64,000 nt of DNA, from positions 3,643,501 to 3,707,500 of the forward strand of contig JAHQIY010000008.1 in the NCBI GenBank assembly GCA_019054805.1. The letters are read 5' to 3'. Position numbers and translations under genes: made by a program. Below are positions 56,913-64,000 of the stretch, one piece after another. The notes under the pieces are model-generated. The model saw only the letters and a list, made by a program, of their open reading frames with translations. It was not told the origin of the DNA and did not search any database. This DNA is from Brachionus manjavacas (taxonomy: Eukaryota > Rotifera > Eurotatoria > Ploima > Brachionidae). Position 1 is the first letter of the stretch; every line of letters starts with the position of its first letter.

Positions 56913-57090
56913 ATAATTCTAAACACTTAACACTAGAAATTTTTTTTCCAAAATAAAAGAAATTTAAATTCAAATCGTCATTTTTAAAATAAATATTCAT
57001 TTCTAACCTATTAATAAATCAATATAAATAAAAAATGGATTCTGTTATGGGACGAGGTTTATTTTTGGGCGATTAGATTTATATCTAAAT
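56913..57090 (+). repeat. Direct repeat, copy 2 of the Y-box fusion gene 3' flank
   Basis: Repeats AAATAAAAGAAATTTAAATT, CAAATCGTCATTTTTAAA, AATAAATCAATATAAATAAA and TTTTTGGGCGATTA from 54730-54905 at about 80 percent identity by eye, about 2.2 kb away. The transposon stretch lies between the copies. Confidence 0.75.
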
Positions 57091-58248
57091 TTTAAATTTC
57101 AAAATCCCTCTTGAATCTTTGAAAAAATTCAAGGAAAATTTGTAAAGATTTATTATAGGCTATCGTATATTTTTCTCTAATTTCTTATTTTATAGAATTT
57201 TTTTTAATTTTTCTCGAAAATGTTTCTGAAATCCGAAAATATTTGTTTATTAGCGTAGCACTCAATGCCCATGAAAATGGTAAAGTGTCTCAAAAAAAGG
57301 ATTTAGACATCTAATGATTAAACAGTTATAAAATCTGAAGAAATTATTGAATAATTTTCTTATTAATGCCTTGAAAGATTACACTCTTATTTTCATCTTT
57401 TTTCAACCATTTCCTCTGAAAAATAAATATTTTGCCTAGTTCTAAAAATTTTACTTGTTTTTTCAAAAATAATATGTGACCAGTCCGTAAAAAAACTTGT
57501 CACCAAATCTATAAAATACATAGTCACAAAAAATATTAAAATTTTAAAAATTGATAATTATTTATAATTAAAAATAAATGCAATTTTCAGTATTTACTGA
57601 GTAATGCAGTTAATTCGTTTGTTTGTACGGCATGTTATTTAATGATTTTTTAATTGTTTTTGGTAAATTATTTTTTGAATTTTTTTTATTTCTTTGATTT
57701 TAACAGTAAATACTTTGAAGAGGTAAATTTTATTGTTTTACTTATTTAAAAGTTAAAATTTAATACTAAAAAATGTTTATAAGTGATCGTTCTTAAAAAA
57801 ATGACTAAAAAACTGTTCGAGATCTCATTTTATCTCTTTTACATCAGTTTGTAACTACAGTCAAATCATAACTTGGTAAAATCTTCTAATAATCTGGTAA
57901 CCAAAAATCTCATTTGTTCTCATATTTAGTTAAGATTCAAATGGTATCATAACAAAATAGTTTGACGATTTTTATTGGAATATTCATTAGTGAGTATTTA
58001 ACAGGTTTTATTTTTAATTATTTTTAATTGAAAAACTTTAAAAGCAATTTAACTTTATTAAAAAAAGATAAATCTAAAATTTTTTTATAAAATTCAGGAT
58101 AATAAATAATTGCATCCTAAATTAAAATAAATGAAATATAAGGTCATCAAAAACATAATTATTTAAACAAACTAAAATTAATAAAAAAAGGATAATAGCT
58201 AGTAAATTCCTATTTTAATAGCTTAAAAAAAGAAACTATAAATATGCT
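57091..58248. other. Intergenic, no feature recognised
   Basis: AT-rich spacer between the direct repeat and Y-box gene E. Nothing supported. Confidence 0.45.
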
Positions 58249-59238
58249 TTACTGTTCGTCTTCTTTGACCATAATTTCTTGAGATAACTGATTTGGTCTA
58301 CCATTTCCTCCTCTAAAGTATCCACCTCTTGGTCGGTAGCCTCCGCGAGGACCTTCATGTGGCATTCTTCTTGGCATTTCATCAGAATCATCTCTCAGTT
58401 TGTAGCCTTGCGAATTTCTTGGTCTAAAGCCACCCATTGATCCTCTTTGTTTCATTGGATTGTCATACGACTGATTTTGGTATCCACCATGTCCACTAGA
58501 TCGATAATTTTTTGATTTAAAGAAAATCGGTTGCTCCGGATGTTCAATTTGTTGTTCCGTATCAAAGTCTGATCTGGGTTGAACATTTCTCGGTCTTCTT
58601 GGTGGACCTCTTCTGTATCTTGGCTGTCTAAGATGTCCATTTTGTTCATCTTGATCCAGTTGGAAAGACTCTCGTTGCCTTGGCCTGTAATTGTTTCTTT
58701 TCCTGGGCATAGCTGGGCCTTCGTTAGAGACTGGAGCTTGTTGCTGCTCTTGTTGATCGTCCGGTTGGTCATCTCCTGCTTGTTGTTGGTTTTGTTCTGA
58801 CTTTTTGTGGTGGCGTTTGTTTCGTCGTTTATAACCTGGCTTTCGTTTATTGGCAGCATACTCCGAACCTTGGACATGAGCTCCGTTGGGTCCAGTGACA
58901 TTGGCCGCCTCGTTTCCTTTCTCTCCTTTCACAATGTCGAATTCAACTTTTTCTTCTTGACCTAAACTTTTTTTAAACTTGTTTGGGTTGTTTTTTAAAA
59001 TTCCACTTTGATGCACAAACACATCTTCATTGGTGTCATCGCGGTTTATGAAGCCGTATCCGTTCTTGACATTAAACCACTTGACTGTGCCAGTGACGCT
59101 CTTGTGCAATACTTCTTTGACAATTTGCTCCTGGTCTTGTTTAACATCAGTTTGATTTTCTTGTTGGGACACCCGTTCTCCTTTTTGCTGATGAACAGTC
59201 TCGATGCTAGTGATTTGTTGTACTGCGGTATCAGACAT
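58249..59238 (-). CDS. Y-box protein (cold-shock domain), copy E, the most diverged of the short copies
   Basis: A 329-residue intronless Y-box protein. The N terminus is shortened (the QTETPKA stretch is missing) and changed ([15 protein letters not shown]). The cold-shock domain retains NGYGFINR and [14 protein letters not shown], with NKFKKSLGQ instead of NKYKRSLGQ. The linker is [12 protein letters not shown]. The middle tail is shorter, and the NPSYD array is reduced to one NQSYDN. The C-terminal RGG stretch ([20 protein letters not shown]) is intact. The upstream region shares a block with copy C. Divergence is concentrated outside the cold-shock core, suggesting constraint on nucleic-acid binding. 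Confidence 0.92.
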   Translation of the reverse strand: MSDTAVQQITSIETVHQQKGERVSQQENQTDVKQDQEQIVKEVLHKSVTGTVKWFNVKNGYGFINRDDTNEDVFVHQSGILKNNPNKFKKSLGQEEKVEFDIVKGEKGNEAANVTGPNGAHVQGSEYAANKRKPGYKRRNKRHHKKSEQNQQQAGDDQPDDQQEQQQAPVSNEGPAMPRKRNNYRPRQRESFQLDQDEQNGHLRQPRYRRGPPRRPRNVQPRSDFDTEQQIEHPEQPIFFKSKNYRSSGHGGYQNQSYDNPMKQRGSMGGFRPRNSQGYKLRDDSDEMPRRMPHEGPRGGYRPRGGYFRGGNGRPNQLSQEIMVKEDEQ

Positions 59239-60811
59239 GATTTTTACTCAAAAAATACTTGCTGGTCGATTTTTTGAAGATGTTGTTTGTTATTAAAAGA
59301 TTTAGAATAGTTCTTTTAATTGATTAAATTTATCTATTTATATTAAAAAAAAAGATTATTTGGTGGCAAAACTCTCGTGGATTTTAGTGGTGAAATAGGC
59401 TTATTATTAAGAATTTTTATCAAGTCAACTAAATCAACGGCAACCAGATTTTTTTTAATTTAAAAGAATATATTACAAATTAAATTTTTCACAAAGCTTG
59501 TTTAAATTAAATAAAATGAGTCTGCAGTTCTTTATAAAAATTCACTGTAAATGTAGCTTTTTTGGATTTGTATTTTAGCCAATTTTTTTAAATAATTCAT
59601 CTTAGTTTTTTACAATTGAAAACAAAAAAGGCGCAATATTTAATTTTATAATATTTCGACATTTCAAAAACTTAATAGTTTTGATCAGATTCAAATAAAC
59701 TTATTTTCAGTTTTTATTTAGTAGTAATTTTCTTTAAAGCCAAATATACAAGTATTATGTTTTAATTCAGTTTTTGCATAGTTTTTAATCTTTGATCTCT
59801 GAGAAATTTTTAAAAATTTAATTTTTATATTAAAAAAGTCAACTTTGGATCGATTTTTGAATAGCTGATTACAGATTAATGCAAATTTTCTGATCAATTG
59901 CTAGAAATAAATGCTTAATATTTATTATTCCATCACATTTACTAACTCTCAATTTCAATAAAAAATTTTTTTAATCAAGGAAATATTTATTATAAAATTT
60001 CAAATAATTTTCAATTTTTTTAGGATCTGTATTTTTCTATGTATAAATTTCTTGATTTTTTAAAAAAAACATTTCTTCTTTTTCTAACTTTCTTCAATAG
60101 TGTAGATTCCTTGAGGTATCATGTTTAGTTCCCATTGAAAGCAACCGTTTCTATTATTTTTTTTATTATATGATTGACTTCTTTGTCTTTAAGATAAAAA
60201 ATTTTGAGTTTACTAAAAAAAAAATTTAACAGATCATTACGCAAATTCGTTAATGTTTTTCATTCTATTCACCTATTGATGAGTTATCCAAACTAAAAAT
60301 CAAATATTTATTTAGGTCTCAAAAAAAATAAATCAATATAGTTAAAAATAAATTTGAACTCATGTGTGGATTTTTTATTAGATCAAGAATTTCTCAAAAG
60401 TAAAATATTTAAAAAAGTCCACTCAATAAATGCTTGAGCCTTTGTTTGTAAACTCTTTATTTACTTCAATGTAAGCTTAGTAAAAAATTTACTTTTGAGT
60501 TTACTCAAATGCTCAGCTAATGTTTTTATTTACATCTAAAATCATCATTTTATTTTAAATTTTAAAACGAATTAAATCTTTTAAAATAAAAGTTCTGTAA
60601 TTTTTCCATATTTTATCATAAATTTAACCAAATAAGGGTGTAGAACAAAAATGAGAAAATAAACCATTGCATAAAAAAATAATTTTACCTTGAAAATAGA
60701 ACAAAAATACTTTTGGCTCAAAAGAAAATTGACATATTTCTAAACCACATCTTGATTTTTAGCCGAAATAGATATCTTAGCATTAAAAAAGAATTATCTT
60801 TAAGTAAAAAG
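59239..60811. other. Intergenic region between Y-box copy E and the lipase
   Basis: The first 300 bp hold the Y-box E leader and the promoter-like block at 59488-59532. The remainder is AT-rich without a recognisable feature. Confidence 0.45.
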
Positions 60812-60817
60812 TATAAA
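60812..60817 (+). promoter_or_regulatory. TATA box of the lipase gene
   Basis: TATAAA 35 bp upstream of the ATG at 60847, implying a very short 5' leader. A TTTAG directly precedes the start by six bases and could alternatively be a splice acceptor. Confidence 0.4.
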
Positions 60818-60846
60818 TTTTAGTTATGAGCTGTATTTAGGGAATA

Positions 60847-62040
60847 ATGCACAAATTGGTATTTTTTGTTAGTTTGATTATAATTTCATTAGTAAAAGCG
60901 AAATTAAATTTTAATTCAGACCCAGATGAGTACATAAATACAAGCAGTCTAATACGAAGCAAAGGATACGTTGCCGAGGAGCACAATGTCCACACTGATG
61001 ATGGCTACATTCTAACTATTCATCGAATTCCGCATTCGAGGCATGAGAAAAAGTATTCTGCAGGCAAGCCAGTCGTTTTCCTGCAACATGGTTTACTAGA
61101 TGCATCATCCACATGGGTCATTAACTTTCCGGAGCAAAGTCTCGGTTTTTTGTTGGCTGATGCTGGTTATGATGTTTGGCTAGGAAACATGAGAGGAAAC
61201 ACTTATGGTCTGAGACATGAAAAACTGAATGCAAATCAATCAGAATTTTGGAATTTCTCATGGGATGAATTGGCCAAACACGACCTGCCATCAATGATTT
61301 CATACGTGTTAAAATTGACTGGCCAAGATGGCTTGGTCTATGTAGGACATAGTCAAGGAACTCTTATTGGTTTTTCAGAATTTGGAACAAACAAAAATCT
61401 TGCTTCTGCTATCAAATTGTTCATTGCTCTTGGCCCAGTAGCTACAATCAAGCATATAAAAAGTCCTGTTAGATATATTGCCGAGCTGGGCGCTCCGACA
61501 AACCAAAAAATTTGGTCAAATCTTTTCGGTGAAAAAGATTTTCTTCCATCCTCAAAATTTATTGAATGGCTTGCCGATAAATTCTGCAGTGCTGAGTTAA
61601 CAGATAGATTGCTATGCATGAACATTTTGTTCGCGTTTTGTGGGCCTACACAATTTTTGAACCAAACACGAGTTCCAGTCTATACAACTCATGCACCAGC
61701 AGGAACCAGTGTAAAAAATTTGGCTCATTATGGCCAGAGTGTTATTTCTGGCAAATTTCAAATGTACGACTATGGCTCAAAAGAAAATTTAATTCATTAC
61801 AATCAAACAACGCCTCCTCTGTATGATATTGGAAAAGTAAGAGTGCCGACGGCGCTGTATTGGGCCAAAAACGACTGGCTCGCAGATCCTCTAGATCTGG
61901 TTTATATTAGAAAAAATCTGCCAAACATCATTGACGATTATCAAATAGTGGACTGGGATCATTTGGATTTTGTGTGGGCTGTGAACGCCAAACAACATCT
62001 ATACAATAGGATTATAGATTTAATTAAAGTAGTTAATTAA
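60847..62040 (+). CDS. Acid lipase (lysosomal acid/gastric lipase family)
   Basis: Hydrolyses triacylglycerols and cholesteryl esters in the lysosome or gut lumen. The 397-residue single-exon protein has a signal peptide (HKLVFFVSLIIISLVKAKL). It then has the family's N-terminal GYVAEEHNVHTDDGYIL, the oxyanion region VVFLQHGLLDASSTWV, DVWLGNMRGNTYG, and the nucleophile elbow VYVGHSQG with Ser169. The acid residue lies in AKNDWLADPLD (Asp343) and the catalytic His in DWDHLDFVW (His372). Length and residue spacing match the animal family, all catalytic residues are present, and several glycosylation sequons occur (NFS, NQT). It looks fully functional. Lysosomal versus secreted digestive targeting cannot be told from sequence. 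Confidence 0.95.
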   Translation: MHKLVFFVSLIIISLVKAKLNFNSDPDEYINTSSLIRSKGYVAEEHNVHTDDGYILTIHRIPHSRHEKKYSAGKPVVFLQHGLLDASSTWVINFPEQSLGFLLADAGYDVWLGNMRGNTYGLRHEKLNANQSEFWNFSWDELAKHDLPSMISYVLKLTGQDGLVYVGHSQGTLIGFSEFGTNKNLASAIKLFIALGPVATIKHIKSPVRYIAELGAPTNQKIWSNLFGEKDFLPSSKFIEWLADKFCSAELTDRLLCMNILFAFCGPTQFLNQTRVPVYTTHAPAGTSVKNLAHYGQSVISGKFQMYDYGSKENLIHYNQTTPPLYDIGKVRVPTALYWAKNDWLADPLDLVYIRKNLPNIIDDYQIVDWDHLDFVWAVNAKQHLYNRIIDLIKVVN

Positions 62041-62096
62041 CAATTTTTTACAAGTTTTTATTAAAATAAAAAAAGTGAAAATAATGAAGAGATTTT

Positions 62097-62549
62097 TTAG
62101 CAGCATAGAGGATAAAATGAACGAAATGTAGAGGATTTACAAAAAATTCCCCTTTCAAAGTCACTAAGCTTAAATTTGCATCCATTTAAATAGGTAGTTA
62201 ATATTTGGTTAGCAGTTGACGGCTTTGTTTCAGTCAATACAGTCAATGATGTTTGCTCCTGTGCTGCTTCTGTGTACTCTTCTGAATAGTCTTCATATTC
62301 ATTTTCTAGGTAAAAGATTGAATTGCTAAAAAAAACTACGAAAATATAAATTCAAATTACCATCTGTAGTTGTTTTTAACATTAATGGGGTGCACTGAGA
62401 AACATATTCTATAAAGTTACATGCTCGCTTGGCTGAATCGAATGCTGTTCCTGTCGGACAGACATAAGTGTACTGGTAGCCAAATGCACATCGATGAAAC
62501 AAAGTACAATCAATTTGATCAGATTTGAAATCGTCTTTTGAAGTGCAAT
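62097..62549 (-). CDS. Chitin-binding peritrophin-A (CBM14) protein, last two exons
   Basis: Exon 62361-62549 encodes a domain with six cysteines in the peritrophin-A pattern: CTSKDDFKSDQIDCTLFHRC, then GYQYTYVCPTGTAFD, RACNFIEYVSQC. Such domains bind chitin in extracellular matrices or gut linings. A 55-bp GT-AG intron (62306-62360) leads to exon 62097-62305: an acidic, Thr-rich stretch (EYEDYSEEYTEAAQEQTS) and a Cys-containing end, with stop TAA at 62097. Splice phases agree. The upstream exon is not certain. A frame at 62652-62981 (WCLECSNSGLTDS, FLLN) could join through a donor near 62720 in matching phase, but I cannot support it by homology. Confidence 0.75.
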
Positions 62550-62984
62550 CTTAAAATTTTAAATATAAACTACTCTGAGAACAAAATTCAGAAAAAAATT
62601 ATTAATGTAATTATCCGAATTTAGTGACCTGTTACTAAATTTTATTTTAATTTAATTAAAGTTTAAGTCCCATGGACAAATTGAAATAAAAAAAAAAAAA
62701 ATTTCCAGTAAAATATCCATTTTACAATTAAGTAAAAAATTCAGTTTGTTATATACAAAAAAATGATCAAGATTATTCAATATACAATATTCTATTAAAT
62801 AAAAATAGTATTTTATCGAGTCAGTTAGTCCAGAGTTGCTACATTCGAGGCACCATTCAATCAAAAGAATACTGAATGCTAAATCGTATTCAGTACAATT
62901 TATATGAGTCAGATCTTCTAATTTTGATAACTGTTTAATACTTTGAAAAGAGCAACGATCAATTTTAATGACATGTCTCAAAAA

Positions 62985-64000
62985 ATGTTAAAATTTGACC
63001 CATGTTAAAAAAAACCGACTTTAACATAGTTAAAAACATAGTAAATTCAATTTTCATTTTTTAAAGAATTTTATTATTAAAAAGCTTTAACACAAGACAA
63101 AAAGTAATCTAATGACCACTTGACCAAATCTAAGTTTTTGTGTCTGGAAAAATTTGTCTCTTTTAAAGGTCAAATAAGTAAAAAGACATAATAAATAAAA
63201 AATTAATTATTAAAAAATAATTTGGATATTTTTTCTAAATGCTAATCATAACTAAAATTATTAGTATTGAATAATAATTGAAGAATGACATCATTTAAAC
63301 AAATTTGATAGTGAATATCCACATCAAATAAAGCAGATTATGCAAGTTTACCAATTTTTAATTCAAACCAGGATGCCATGGAAGAAACATCCGTGTAATT
63401 AAAAATAAATTTTTTAAAGATTCGATTAAATACTTAACTTTTAAAATTTTCTAATTAATGAAATTATGATGATTTTTTTTTATAAAATTACAAACCATAC
63501 AATAATTCTGACTATCGAGCTTATTTAAAAAAATTATCCTTATTCTTTATAGGCTTTGTGAAATTCAGTACAAAATGATAAAAATAACAGAAAAAAAATT
63601 AAATGTTGCACCATGCTGCAGCCAAAGAATTAATTTTAAACTTTTTAAAAAAAAGTTTTTTTTTAATTTTTTTTCACTTTGTTCTGTTCTTTTGTACTGG
63701 ACTTCACAAAGCCCTATTCATTAAAATTAGTTTCTTTTAGAATAGAAGGTTTCTAATATATTAGAGAATAGTTATTAAAAAAAGAGTGGATTTAATTTTT
63801 TTAGAATATAGTTTTATTAGCTTAGAAGTATAATCTTCACAACTTTCTTTTGTTATTGACATACTCTTTTGCTGACTTTTAATAAATACAATACTTGATT
63901 AGAGATAAATTATTTGAACGATTTTTATAAAATACGATAAAATTAGAAGCATTTTTTAGAGGCAAAATAATTATTTGAGAATGTTAAAAAGGGGTATTGG
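62985..64000. other. Intergenic, no feature recognised
   Basis: AT-rich end of the window. No gene, RNA or clear repeat is supported. Confidence 0.45.

Overview
The window is AT-rich eukaryotic nuclear DNA from a small-genome invertebrate. It carries animal genes (a cadherin, the motile-cilium protein DRC3, a lysosomal-type acid lipase, Y-box proteins). Introns are very short, mostly 46-60 bp with GT-AG ends. Many genes have a single exon, and non-LTR retrotransposon debris is abundant. A monogonont rotifer is my best guess, but that is inference; nothing in the sequence names the species.

Layout. 1-3.25 kb: the 5' part of a cadherin-repeat receptor gene (minus, eight exons, running off the left edge). 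3.7-5.4 kb: MULE transposase and LINE remnants. 5.7-7.8 kb: two tandem single-exon seven-helix receptor-like genes. 8.2-8.75 kb: a 543-bp MITE with long inverted repeats and a 9-bp target duplication. 9.8-11.0 kb: a secreted SOUL/heme-binding protein gene and two identical tRNA-Thr(CGT) genes facing away from each other. 12-14 kb: a SINE fragment and a MULE N-terminal fragment. 14.8-16.6 kb: DRC3, complete in six exons (522 aa). 17-22.2 kb: two decayed LINEs.

23-59.3 kb: five intronless, near-identical Y-box (cold-shock domain) genes at 23.1 (+), 29.5 (-), 45.9 (-), 52.5 (+) and 58.2 kb (-). They are separated by nested transposons: LINEs of several families, a tRNA-derived SINE, a Tc1-like element, a solo LTR, a gypsy integrase scrap and a hAT-like element. 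The 52.5-kb copy is the most unusual gene here. Its cold-shock domain is followed by a duplicated basic tail and then about 350 residues resembling the DXO/RAI1 decapping-nuclease fold with altered catalytic motifs. 60.8-62.6 kb: a complete acid lipase and the 3' part of a chitin-binding (peritrophin-A) protein gene.

The ordinary genes look independent and do not form a pathway. The themes of the window are local amplification and diversification of one RNA-binding gene family inside a transposon-rich stretch, and several insertions that can be proved nested because target duplications and interrupted reading frames are still readable.
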